The notes below the pieces were generated by a model, which was not told where the DNA came from, searched no databases, and was given only the letters and a program-made list of their open reading frames with translations. A DNA stretch of 64,000 bases from Bacillus niameyensis (GTDB taxonomy: Bacteria; Bacillota; Bacilli; Bacillales; Bacillaceae_C), in assembly GCF_001375535.1 (NCBI RefSeq), contig NZ_LN831197.1:4444410-4508409 (forward strand). The letters run 5' to 3'. A program made the translations under genes and the position numbers. Each line of letters starts with the position of its first letter. Position 1 is the stretch's first letter. Of the stretch, positions 52,698 through 61,224 are shown one piece after another.

Positions 52698-52703
52698 TAT
52701 AAT
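52698..52703 (+). promoter_or_regulatory. -10 element of the S-box transcript
   Basis: TATAAT 19 bp before the S-box aptamer. The nearest -35-like hexamer (TTGGCT, 52673) has a long 19-bp spacer. Confidence 0.4.
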
Positions 52704-52722
52704 AAAAGCATAAATTAAATAG

Positions 52723-52819
52723 TTATCAAGAGTGGCTGAGAGAACTGGCTCAACGACGTCACAGCAACCTGCTCCGGCAAGGTGCTCCGACCAGCAAAGC
52801 AATTTGCTTTGGATGATAA
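52723..52819 (+). promoter_or_regulatory. S-box (SAM-I) riboswitch
   Basis: The sequence reads TTATCAAGAGTGGCTGAGAG, AACTGGCTCAACGACGTCAC, AGCAACCTGC, then a variable stem, AAGGTGCT, GACCAGC, and GGATGATAA closing P1. All core S-box elements (AUCAAGAG, CUGGC..., CAGCAACC, AAGGUGCU) are present. It should bind S-adenosylmethionine and turn off the gene at 52923. Confidence 0.9.
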
Positions 52820-52830
52820 AATCGGAATGG

Positions 52831-52868
52831 AAATCCCTTTTGCGTTCAATGGCAAGAGGGATTTTTTA
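52831..52868 (+). terminator. S-box-controlled terminator
   Basis: AAATCCCTTTTGC pairs with GCAAGAGGGATTT, followed by TTTATTT. Confidence 0.88.
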
Positions 52869-52922
52869 TTTGGAGTCGTGTGTTCTTTCAGGTTATTTGA
52901 TAGCTAAACAAAGGAGAGTACA

Positions 52923-53267
52923 ATGATGAATGTGACTGGATTTACGCGCGGTCTAATGGCTAAAAATTTTAACGAAGAGGAATTTTTCACACAAGTAGCT
53001 AGCTTAGTAGAAAGCCAGCTGCAGGAATGGGATGAGCAGTATGAAGTGAAGGTGATAATGAAAGGGAGCATGTATAAACTTTTCGTTAACCATCATAATT
53101 TGTTTTATCATCTTGTTCTTTCGAAAAATGATGTTCAATCTCTTCAAGAAAAAGGCCCGTTTGCCCTTGATCGAAAAATTTGGCAGAAGTTAGCGGAACA
53201 AGGATTGCCGATAATAAAAGGAACAGGGAATTATTTAGATATTTTGTTTTACAGGAATAGGAATTGA
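52923..53267 (+). CDS. S-box-regulated protein of unknown function (114 aa)
   Basis: The 114-residue soluble protein starts MMNVTGFTRGLMAKNF and contains VKVIMKGSMYKLFVNHHNL and GTGNYLDILFYRN. I do not recognise a family. It lies directly after an S-box riboswitch and terminator, with AAAGGAGAGTACA before the ATG and no other gene in the unit before 53350. Expression is therefore predicted to rise when S-adenosylmethionine is low, which suggests a role in methionine or sulfur metabolism or uptake. The hydrophobicity does not suggest a transporter. The start may be the second ATG at 52926. Confidence 0.7.
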   Translation: MMNVTGFTRGLMAKNFNEEEFFTQVASLVESQLQEWDEQYEVKVIMKGSMYKLFVNHHNLFYHLVLSKNDVQSLQEKGPFALDRKIWQKLAEQGLPIIKGTGNYLDILFYRNRN

Positions 53268-53349
53268 CAGTTAGTTCTGAAAGGGCGCACTAGTATTTCA
53301 AAGTTAATTTTGCTAACTTATAGATGTAAACAATTAGGGGGGAGAGGCT

Positions 53350-53952
53350 ATGAAGTTAGTATGGAAAGGAGTCTATAAAAGTAAGGACCAACTTCCAGTG
53401 GGGGAACTACCTGCACATGCTGTGAAATACAAAGAGCCTGACTCAATGCTGAAACTAAATATCGTTGCAAGCTTGTTTGTTATCCCAGTTATTATACTGA
53501 TTGTATTGGCGATCATTATCAAATCGCTCTTAATAGGAGATTTAGTTGGAAATAGCATTTTTAATTTATGGGGAATTCTTTTCGCCTTTTTAATGATCCT
53601 ACCCCACGAATATTTACATGCCATCGTTTTTCCAAAAGGGGAAAAAGTAGAACTATGGGTTAGTCCAAAGGCACTAGGCGTTTTTGTTATATCGACGGCA
53701 CCTATTTCAAAAGGACGATTCATCTTTTTATCGTTATTGCCAAATATTGTGTTCGGCTTTATTCCGCTCATAATCTGGATTTTCCTACCCCATGACTTAG
53801 CTATTACAGAAATTGTTTTTTCATTTGCATTCCTTAGTTTATTGTTTGGAGTTGGAGATTATCTAAATGTATTTAACGCCACATTTCAAATGCCAAAAGG
53901 ATCCCTTCAACAATTGTCTGGTATGAATTCCTACTGGTATATGCCGAAGTGA
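53350..53952 (+). CDS. DUF3267 membrane protein, putative zincin
   Basis: The 200-residue protein has four or five hydrophobic segments and the motif LPHEYLHAIVFPKG (about 88-101), an HExxH zinc-peptidase signature. PNIVFGFIPLIIW and GDYLNVFNATFQMPKGS complete the DUF3267 pattern. It may be an intramembrane or membrane-linked peptidase; no substrate is known. AGGGGGGAGAGGCT precedes the ATG. A short co-directional gap separates it from the S-box-regulated gene, without a terminator in between. Confidence 0.8.
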   Translation: MKLVWKGVYKSKDQLPVGELPAHAVKYKEPDSMLKLNIVASLFVIPVIILIVLAIIIKSLLIGDLVGNSIFNLWGILFAFLMILPHEYLHAIVFPKGEKVELWVSPKALGVFVISTAPISKGRFIFLSLLPNIVFGFIPLIIWIFLPHDLAITEIVFSFAFLSLLFGVGDYLNVFNATFQMPKGSLQQLSGMNSYWYMPK

Positions 53953-54027
53953 ATCGTGGGAAATTCAGTAAGTCTGCTAGAGTCGAAGATTTAAATGCGC
54001 GAAACTAAGCATATTGGAGGTCATTGT

Positions 54028-54524
54028 ATGCAGCAAAATATAATAGTTAGTGAAGCAAATGAAAAAGAGCATCTTTTAGATGTATTAAGGATGAGGAAGA
54101 GGTTGGAAAAGCATATTGCTAATTCCGTACCTAACTATGTGCAAGAAGATGAAAATAAATTCCTACAAGGCTTGAAATCCTATTTTAATGATCCAAATGC
54201 CAAAATACATATTGCTTCTCTGCCAAATACAAATGAGTCATTGGTATGGGCATTAGTATGCTTGAACACCATGATGACCCTAAAATAAAGATTGCAGGAA
54301 ACATACACTATCTATGGGTAGAACCTGAACATCGGAAAAATAATATTGGGAAAACCATTGTTGCGCGGATCATTCAGTTTTTCAAAGAAAATGGGGTTAA
54401 TGATCTTTTTTTAGATTATAATTTTGGAAATATAGAAGCGGAGAAATTTTGGGGAAGATTAGGTTATACACCTGGTATCATTGTCGCTAGGAATTCCATT
54501 AAAAATATCGAGAAGAAGTTATAG
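54028..54524 (+). pseudogene. Frameshifted GNAT acetyltransferase
   Basis: The first frame (ATG 54028 after TTGGAGG) reads MQQNIIVSEANEKEHLLDVL to about NTNESLVW at 54246. The frame then shifts to GISMLEHHDDPKIKIAGNIH, with the acetyl-CoA-binding block VEPEHRKNNIGKTIVARIIQ and the end AEKFWGRLGYTPG. Joined they make a normal-length acetyltransferase (about 165 residues). A one-base change near 54246-54250 breaks it, unless it is a sequencing error. Confidence 0.75.
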
Positions 54525-54530
54525 AAATTT

Positions 54531-54572
54531 CGGGGGACGGCGCCTGAATTGAAGAGCCTGTCCCCCCGATTT
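54531..54572. terminator. Terminator between the acetyltransferase and helicase genes
   Basis: CGGGGGACGGCGCC.. pairs with ..GCCTGTCCCCCCG; converging genes on both sides. ATTTTACAC follows on the plus strand. Confidence 0.65.
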
Positions 54573-54578
54573 TACACT

Positions 54579-56513
54579 TTATTCCCAAACAGTTTCAACG
54601 GGTAAAACTTGTTTTATTTCTTGTTCGTATCGATGTTTTTCATTTTCTGTCATCCAAATGTGAACGACCCCCGAATCATTATGATTTCTAATTAAACGGC
54701 CGATCCCTTGGCGAAGTCTCAGCAACATATAAGGGGCATCGATTTCCTTCATCGGATCCTTGGCATGCTTTCGTTTAGCTTGAAAGACAGGATCTTTCGG
54801 TGGAAAGGGAAGGGAAGAAATAATGACTTGGGTTAAGGCGTTACCGGGAACATCCAATCCTTCCCACAAATGATACGAACAAAGAACTGTGGATTCATCC
54901 GTCTGAAAGCGCCTGACCGTTTCGCTAATTTCTTTATCTCCCTCATACAGAATTGAAAAAGGCATATCTTCCGCTTCAGCCCATGCACGGAATTGCTGCA
55001 TTTCTTCAATGGATGAAAATAAAATTAACGATCTCCCATCGTTAGCAACTAATTTTTCTCGAATTTTCCTCCACTTATCGGTAGAGCCATCATCCAAATG
55101 ATGAATCACCTGCATTTTTTGTTCATAATCAAAGGGGGAAGCAACGGAAAATGATAAAAATTGTTCTATTCCTAAATTGCGAGCGATATGAGAAAAATCG
55201 CCATCATGAGATAAAGTAGCTGATGAAAAGATGAATGGAATATTTTGTGAGAAAACTTCTTTTTTCAAAACATCTTCGACTAAACGCGGCATCATCACCA
55301 AGCTAACGTTATGATCCTTTTCTTCTAACCAAAAGATCGCCTTGTCATCTTTTAATAAAATCGATAATCCATAGGAGAAGAACTCCAAATATTCCTCAAT
55401 AATTTTAATATAGTAATCACCAAAGGCAAATAGTTCTGAATCAAAAACGAGCTGTTCTAATAGCTCTTGTACTTTATCAAATAATGTTTTGACAATCGCA
55501 AGCTCGTGGTCGGAAAATGCTACCTCTTTACGATTTGACCCCTCAACAGCCTTTGCATTTTCTGTTAACAAATCGAACCATTCATCATGTAATGCTAAGA
55601 TATCTTCAATTAAGTAGAGCGAATCCTCACGAATGTTTTGATTCATGTACCCCGTTAATACATCGGTTAATGTTTCCGCATGGAAACGATGTGTTAATCC
55701 CTTTTGAGCCGCAAATTCGAGTAAGTGGCCTTCGTCAAAAACGACGCAACTTGCTTCAGGTAATAACGGCAATTGCCCTTCACGCTTACGAGAGTCTTTC
55801 GTCCAAATATGCTCCATATAAAAATCATGGGAACAAATAATGATATCTGTCGCATGGCGATAATAATCCCGATTTAACGTTTGTCCGCTGCGGTGGCGAA
55901 GATCACATGTGGAACATTGCTGCAACGGATCCCAAGCGATTTTCTCCCATGATTCGTTGGATACCCATGGATATTCTTTCCGATCTCCATACCGTTGAAA
56001 CGTTTTTCCACCTGCACTTGTATCATAAACAAAGTCAGGTATTTCATCATGAACCCGTAAAATGTCCTTATCATCTGTCGTATTCGCGAGGCTGTCCAAC
56101 TTTCTTACGCAAACATACTGCTCTCTTGCTTTGGCCATCCGCACATCGATTTGCAGTCCTAATGCTTCTTCCAGTTTTTCAATATCCCCGCCTTTTTTCA
56201 CCAACTGCTCAATCAATGTTTCATCGGCACAGGATATAATCGCTGGTTTTCTAAGATAACGAGCATAACTAATCGCAAACAATAAATAGACGAATGTTTT
56301 TCCCGTACCTACCCCAGCCTCTGCAAAAATAGTACTCTTGTTTCGGAAAGCCTTCTCCAATTGATAAGCCATAAAAATTTGCTCATCCCGCAACTCATAC
56401 CCCTTCTCGGGTAAAATATCGTAAAAAACATCCCCAACGTATTCTCCTAAACGATCAAAAAAGTTTTTTTGCTTTGATATACTAAATGGAACTGCTCCAA
56501 TTTTCATCGACAA
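54579..56513 (-). CDS. DinG/XPD-type DNA helicase, YpvA-like
   Basis: The 644-residue superfamily-2 helicase has Walker A EAGVGTGKTFVYLL (about 65-78), the DEGH box VVFDEGHLLEFA (about 258), SSATLSHDGDF (about 430) and motif VI LRLRQGIGRLIRN (about 600). Cys residues in YVCVRK and CSTCDLRHR lie where XPD-family enzymes bind an iron-sulfur cluster; only three are obvious. There is no N-terminal exonuclease domain, so it is not the long DinG of Bacillus. It resembles YpvA in length and layout. It acts in DNA repair or R-loop/G4 removal by family analogy. It is a single gene. Confidence 0.88.
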   Translation of the reverse strand: MSMKIGAVPFSISKQKNFFDRLGEYVGDVFYDILPEKGYELRDEQIFMAYQLEKAFRNKSTIFAEAGVGTGKTFVYLLFAISYARYLRKPAIISCADETLIEQLVKKGGDIEKLEEALGLQIDVRMAKAREQYVCVRKLDSLANTTDDKDILRVHDEIPDFVYDTSAGGKTFQRYGDRKEYPWVSNESWEKIAWDPLQQCSTCDLRHRSGQTLNRDYYRHATDIIICSHDFYMEHIWTKDSRKREGQLPLLPEASCVVFDEGHLLEFAAQKGLTHRFHAETLTDVLTGYMNQNIREDSLYLIEDILALHDEWFDLLTENAKAVEGSNRKEVAFSDHELAIVKTLFDKVQELLEQLVFDSELFAFGDYYIKIIEEYLEFFSYGLSILLKDDKAIFWLEEKDHNVSLVMMPRLVEDVLKKEVFSQNIPFIFSSATLSHDGDFSHIARNLGIEQFLSFSVASPFDYEQKMQVIHHLDDGSTDKWRKIREKLVANDGRSLILFSSIEEMQQFRAWAEAEDMPFSILYEGDKEISETVRRFQTDESTVLCSYHLWEGLDVPGNALTQVIISSLPFPPKDPVFQAKRKHAKDPMKEIDAPYMLLRLRQGIGRLIRNHNDSGVVHIWMTENEKHRYEQEIKQVLPVETVWE

Positions 56514-56867
56514 ACTCCTCTATAATTCTTTACATGGATAGATTCATTTTAAAGGAATATGTGGCTATTTTCATCCTTTCAATATTCAAAAAATGGTGTG
56601 GTGTTGATTTTATTGGGGCACCTTACGCTTGTCTTTTATCTCATCGGAAGCTTAAAAAGTATGTTACATGGAAATTGGATGTCTCGTGTTTTTAGACCGA
56701 AAGAATGGCTCTCGTGGCCTCTACGCCCGTCATGTCTCCATTTTGCAAAAGTAGGGCCAGTTTTTGTAAAGACAGTGGACAGCCTTCATCATAAACTTGT
56801 GATATGTGAGGTAGTCTGTTGTGCTGCCTTTGTAAGGTAAAGAGTATGCGGGAAAGGGAGTAGTGAA
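56514..56867. other. Intergenic region before the GH38 gene
   Basis: A frame in 56559-56840 has a hydrophobic start (VVLILLGHLTLVFYLIGSLK) with no ribosome site and an unlikely Cys- and His-rich rest. It could be a worn membrane-protein gene. No promoter, repeat or RNA was recognised in these 354 bp. Confidence 0.35.
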
Positions 56868-59333
56868 GTGGATAAACGTCTTACGAGAAAATGGAAGATG
56901 TATGCGATTCATCATTCTCATACGGATATTGGCTATACCGAGCGTCAAGAGAAAATCGAACAATACCATGTTGATTTTATTCGTCAGGCCATTGCTGTCT
57001 CTAAAAGACTGCAAACTAAAAAAGACAAAACGATCCAAGGTTTTAAATGGACATGTGAAACCTTTTGGGCTGTTGAACAATTTTTGAAAAAGGCATCTGC
57101 TGAGGAACGTCAAGAATTTAATGAGGCCTTAAGACGAGGAGATATCGAGCTTTCCGGGAGTTACTTGAATATGACGGAATTGCTAGATTACGAGATTCTC
57201 CGAAAAAATCACATGAAAGCTGTGAATTATGGAAAATCAATCGGTATCAAAGTTGATTCCGCGATGACCGCGGATATTAATGGCTATAGTTGGGGGTATG
57301 CGCAAACACTGTATGATGCTGGAATTGATCATTTATTGTCTTGTGTCCATACCCATCACGGAATGTATGCCATTGGTAGAAAACAAAGGCCCTTTTATTG
57401 GGAAACTCCGAAGGGGGACCGCTTGCTCGTTTGGAATGGGGAACATTATATGTTAGGGAATGATCTTGGACTATCTCCGGGAGCTTATTTATCCTATACG
57501 ATTCGGGATGAGTTCAATCCATACGGGCCGTCAGATCGGCATTGGGAAATTGCTAAGGAACGGATTATTCGTTATCTTCACCAATTGGAGAAAGAGGACT
57601 ATCCTTACGATTTTGCTTTAGTGAATGTCATGGGGCTTCTTCGTGATAACGCCTCTCCCAACACAAGTGTCATTGAATTTATTCATAAGTGGAATGAGCG
57701 TTTTGGCGAATTTGTGGAAATTGAAATGACAACACTGCATCACTTTTTCAGTGTTGTCAAAGCACAGGATCAGGAAATCCTAGTTTATAAAGGGGATTGG
57801 CCTGATTGGTGGTCAGATGGTGTCGCTTCAACGGCTATGCATACCCAAGTTTTTAGGGATGCCCAGAGAACATTAAGGCGGGTCAAAAAACTCGATCCGC
57901 AAAATAAAATAGTGCAAGAGGCGGCGATTGAAGAAGCGGAACATCAATTAACGATGTACGCAGAACATACTTGGGGTTATCATTCTTCCGTTTACGAACC
58001 TTGGCATCCAATGGTACAAACATTGGCGGTTCGAAAAGAGGCTTATGCTGCAAATGCGAATCGGATCATCTATACAGCATTGGATGATATTTTGCAGAAA
58101 CGCGGGGAAGTGATGCTTGGGCCTGACCGCTCTTATCAATTTAAAGTGATCAATACTTTTGATCATGAGGTTGAGGATCTCGCTGCTATCTATTTAGATC
58201 CGTGGGAACCAGGTTTGTTTAAAAATGGGTTCACGGTTATTGATCAGAAAAGTGGTTCAGTGTTGCCGCACCAAGTGGAAAATGTGAGTCGCGGTTATCA
58301 AATTTCAGTGCTACTCCAGATGCAACCTAATGAAGAGAAAATATTAGAGTTGCGTGGAAATAGTGAGAGTGAAAATTCCGGTCGAACTGCTAGAAGTAAT
58401 CGTTTAAAAGGCCATGATGGTGTCTATGACATGGAAGACCTTATTTCATTAGGGACAGAGAATAAACCTGTCCATTTAAAAATGAATGAAAATGGGATAG
58501 AGTCCGAATATGTGAAGATTCACTGGAGAGCCGACGAGGGAATTATCTCCTGGATTGATAAAACATCTGGGGAAGAATTATTGAGAGATGACTATGAGGT
58601 TCCCGCTTTTTCACCGGTTTATGAAGTAACAAAAGCCCATCAAGTAGACAAAATGGCAGATGTTAGACGAAGAATGGGCAGAAATCGTAAGGGGCTTGAC
58701 GTCAAACGTTCTATTGGCCGCTTCGTTGGAGTGAAGGACATTACAAATGGCCCTCTTTACGGTGTTGTTGAATTGTTGTATGAAATTGAAGGGATGTCTT
58801 ATTTTTCATTATTGTTAAAAGTGTATCGTGAATCGGCAAGGGTGGATGTTGCGGTAAGGATGCATAAAGATAGTGTTTGGGATCCGGAAAACGTGTATAT
58901 TTCGATGCCGTTCACTAGTAGCAACCAGATGTCTAGTGAACTTTGGGTGGAAAAGGCTGGTGTTGCTGTACGCCCGGGTGTTGATCAAATAGTAGGAACT
59001 TGTCTGGATTATTATTGTATTCAGGAAGGATTGGCCTACTTATCCAATAATCGTGGTGTATTGATCGCTACCCCGGATACCCCTCTCGTCCAAGTTGGAC
59101 CATTAGCCAACAGACAGCGGTATGTGCATGGTCAGCATGATGGGGGAGATGCCCGACACTTATATGCATGGGTATTAACCAATTATTGGGAAACCAACTT
59201 TAAAGCAACACTAGGGGGATTTTATGAATTCCGATTTATTGTCAACTGGAATAAAAATATGGATTCCGTACAAAAAGCGATTCAAAAATGTCATAGTTTT
59301 AATAGTGGCTTACTCGCTTTTAGAATGAAATAA
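56868..59333 (+). CDS. GH38 family alpha-mannosidase-like glycosidase
   Basis: The 821-residue cytoplasmic glycosidase has the GH38 N-terminal domain with zinc ligands in HHSHTDIGYT (H18, D20), the probable nucleophile Asp in MTADINGYSWG (D136) and AEHTWGYHSS (about 365). The middle helical and C-terminal beta domains follow (about 420-820). No signal peptide is present, so it acts on an imported mannoside. The GTG at 56868 follows AAAGGGAGTAGTGAA. The AraC-type regulator gene is convergent directly downstream. Together with GH92 at 40305 it suggests use of mannose-rich glycans. Linkage specificity is not readable. Confidence 0.88.
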   Translation: MDKRLTRKWKMYAIHHSHTDIGYTERQEKIEQYHVDFIRQAIAVSKRLQTKKDKTIQGFKWTCETFWAVEQFLKKASAEERQEFNEALRRGDIELSGSYLNMTELLDYEILRKNHMKAVNYGKSIGIKVDSAMTADINGYSWGYAQTLYDAGIDHLLSCVHTHHGMYAIGRKQRPFYWETPKGDRLLVWNGEHYMLGNDLGLSPGAYLSYTIRDEFNPYGPSDRHWEIAKERIIRYLHQLEKEDYPYDFALVNVMGLLRDNASPNTSVIEFIHKWNERFGEFVEIEMTTLHHFFSVVKAQDQEILVYKGDWPDWWSDGVASTAMHTQVFRDAQRTLRRVKKLDPQNKIVQEAAIEEAEHQLTMYAEHTWGYHSSVYEPWHPMVQTLAVRKEAYAANANRIIYTALDDILQKRGEVMLGPDRSYQFKVINTFDHEVEDLAAIYLDPWEPGLFKNGFTVIDQKSGSVLPHQVENVSRGYQISVLLQMQPNEEKILELRGNSESENSGRTARSNRLKGHDGVYDMEDLISLGTENKPVHLKMNENGIESEYVKIHWRADEGIISWIDKTSGEELLRDDYEVPAFSPVYEVTKAHQVDKMADVRRRMGRNRKGLDVKRSIGRFVGVKDITNGPLYGVVELLYEIEGMSYFSLLLKVYRESARVDVAVRMHKDSVWDPENVYISMPFTSSNQMSSELWVEKAGVAVRPGVDQIVGTCLDYYCIQEGLAYLSNNRGVLIATPDTPLVQVGPLANRQRYVHGQHDGGDARHLYAWVLTNYWETNFKATLGGFYEFRFIVNWNKNMDSVQKAIQKCHSFNSGLLAFRMK

Positions 59334-59362
59334 AAGAACGATTTTCTAAAAAGTCCACTTTG

Positions 59363-59402
59363 AAACCCAGGAATGTTGATATTCTAGCATTCTTGGGTTT
59401 TG
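59363..59402. terminator. Terminator between GH38 and the AraC-type gene
   Basis: AAACCCAGGAATG pairs with CATTCTTGGGTTT (one mismatch) around a 12-nt loop; T-rich on both strands' far side. Confidence 0.8.
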
Positions 59403-59468
59403 CATTGTATCGACTTCGGCTTGAAAAACTACATCCACAGCAAGTCTATCCCCCATGCATCTACAAAC

Positions 59469-60362
59469 CTATCCAAGATGTTGCTTCATTTTTTGTCGGA
59501 ATTGTCCAGGCGCCATTCCCATTTCTTTTGTAAAGACGCTTGTAAAATAGTGAACGGTGTCAAAACCGACGATGTCTGAGATTTCCTTAATGGATAAATC
59601 GGTTTCGGAAAGAAGCAAGTTCGCTTTTCGAATTCGTTCCGCCCTCACATAACTGGAAAAGGATTGGCCTAATTCAGCTTTAAAAATACGCGATAAATGT
59701 CTGCTGGAAATATGAATATAGTTAGCGATGTGATCAAGTCTAAGTTGCTGGGACAAATTGTCGCGGATGTATAGTTTTGCTTGATGGATCAAGGTTGGGT
59801 ACGAACTATGTTCGTTCGAAGGAGCTCTTTTTTTCAGTTGCTCGTTAAATTGGCCAAGAACGCTCGCATAAAAGGAAGAACATAGTCCTTGAATCCAATT
59901 ATTTAATGCTGGGTATGAGTCGGTCGACATGATTAGTAAAGACGTCCATAAGTGTGCAACCGTGCTATTTTCTGCATGATTCATATAAAAGTTTTTTGTA
60001 TTTTTGAGATTGTTGAACAAATCTCTGAATTCCTGGGATGACTGGTTTTCGATTAATTCAAAGGCAACGAAAACAATATCGATCCCATCCTTGCTCACAA
60101 TTTGATGTTGAATATATGGTCTTGAAAGAAACAACGTCCCTCCCATTAAAGGGAATGATTGGTCTTGCTCAATATATTGACCTTTTCCGCCAACGATATA
60201 GCAAAGTTCAAAGAATGAGTGTTGATGTGGCAGGTTATTATAATGTGAAGATTGTGCCCCCCAATAATGCACTAAAATTGAAGTATTTGTTCCGTTGATT
60301 TGGGTAGCATGTTCATTTAAAAAATGTGAACCATCGACGAATAATTGGCTCCGCTCCATCAT
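59469..60362 (-). CDS. AraC-family transcriptional regulator
   Basis: The 297-residue regulator has a cupin-like sensing domain (about 25-130, with HQHSFFELCYIVGGKGQYIE) and a C-terminal double helix-turn-helix (about 195-295: LRLDHIANYIHISSRHLSRIF and LSIKEISDIVGFDTVHYFTS followed by MGMAPGQFRQ). Such regulators usually respond to sugars. It lies convergent to the GH38 gene and is its likely controller, or that of the sugar-binding protein at 62415. AAGGAGAATG precedes the ATG at 60362. Confidence 0.9.
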   Translation of the reverse strand: MMERSQLFVDGSHFLNEHATQINGTNTSILVHYWGAQSSHYNNLPHQHSFFELCYIVGGKGQYIEQDQSFPLMGGTLFLSRPYIQHQIVSKDGIDIVFVAFELIENQSSQEFRDLFNNLKNTKNFYMNHAENSTVAHLWTSLLIMSTDSYPALNNWIQGLCSSFYASVLGQFNEQLKKRAPSNEHSSYPTLIHQAKLYIRDNLSQQLRLDHIANYIHISSRHLSRIFKAELGQSFSSYVRAERIRKANLLLSETDLSIKEISDIVGFDTVHYFTSVFTKEMGMAPGQFRQKMKQHLG

Positions 60363-60609
60363 CCATTCTCCTTCCTTCGCTCTCTCGGATTCGTTCCAAT
60401 GATGAATGTTTAGGCTGAGTGATTGGATCTAGTATTCTCGAGTATGTTTTAACGTCTCTTTTAGAAAAATTAGATACTTGTAAATTTTTTTGTTTTCTGT
60501 TGCCTTTATAACTGAAAGTGGATAAGAATATGTAAATAGTTATAATTTGTCAGATACAAAATAAAACCACTTAAAATATGTGAGTGCTTTAGAAAAAGGT
60601 TATGCAGGA

Positions 60610-60837
60610 TTAAATAAAGTACGACACTGCATTCGCCACCGAATCAGCTACCTCATCATCATCAATTTCAGAAATCCTATCATAGCCCATGTTTATGAAT
60701 GTGTCAGTAATATCTGTGGCAATTTTGTCTATGTTTTCATCGGTTAATGTAATTTCATTTGCATTTGAATATATCTCAATCCAATCTTTCACATACTCCT
60801 CAATTTCTAAATAGCGATCTAGATCTATTTTACCCAC
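60610..60837 (-). CDS. Small acidic protein of unknown function (75 aa)
   Basis: The protein begins with a GTG, MGKIDLDRYLEIEEYVKDWI, and is acidic (DEIDDDEVADSVANAV). It has no signal or membrane segment. CCAGGG lies almost directly before the GTG, so the start or even the gene is uncertain. The amphipathic helical pattern and sensible composition favour a real gene. Confidence 0.5.
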   Translation of the reverse strand: MGKIDLDRYLEIEEYVKDWIEIYSNANEITLTDENIDKIATDITDTFINMGYDRISEIDDDEVADSVANAVSYFI

Positions 60838-61224
60838 CCCTGGTCTAAAATTTATTTTACTTTGATTATAGCAATAATAGTTAAAGGGAAATAGAGTTGT
60901 AAACGTTTAAATGCTGTAGAACTTAGGTTATTGCTTCCTATACTATTGTAAGGTGAATCGCCAGCAATTGGTTTTTAGAAACTAATAGAGTTACTGTATA
61001 ATAATTCTTATTTTGTAACTAGGTGGTAAGAACTTCTGCGACCACCTACAAATGTTGCTTTAAATAGATTTTAATTAGAACCATCCTATTATCAAAAAAT
61101 ATAGTATTGAACCTTTGTATATGATAACCTCACATTGAAGGCAAGATATGTTGGATGAAAGAGAGTCAATAAGTATGAAATGTAGACTTTGAATTTAGCT
61201 TTTACAATGAAGGAGTGAATCCAA
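60838..61224. other. Intergenic region before the pRiA4b-family gene
   Basis: It contains a small hairpin TAGGTGGT/ACCACCTA (61020-61049) and a weak cre-like TGTAAACGTTTAAA (60898-60911). No gene or known RNA was seen in these 387 bp. Confidence 0.4.

Noticed and set aside
52732-52926. A 64-codon frame starting MAERTGSTTSQQPAPARCS
   Set aside because: It lies within the S-box aptamer and terminator; the codons are explained by the RNA structure.
56559-56840. A 93-codon frame before the GH38 gene
   Set aside because: No ribosome site, unlikely composition after the hydrophobic start; treated as intergenic.
60898-60911. A cre-like site TGTAAACGTTTAAA
   Set aside because: The final CA of the consensus is missing and it is far from a sugar gene start on either strand.
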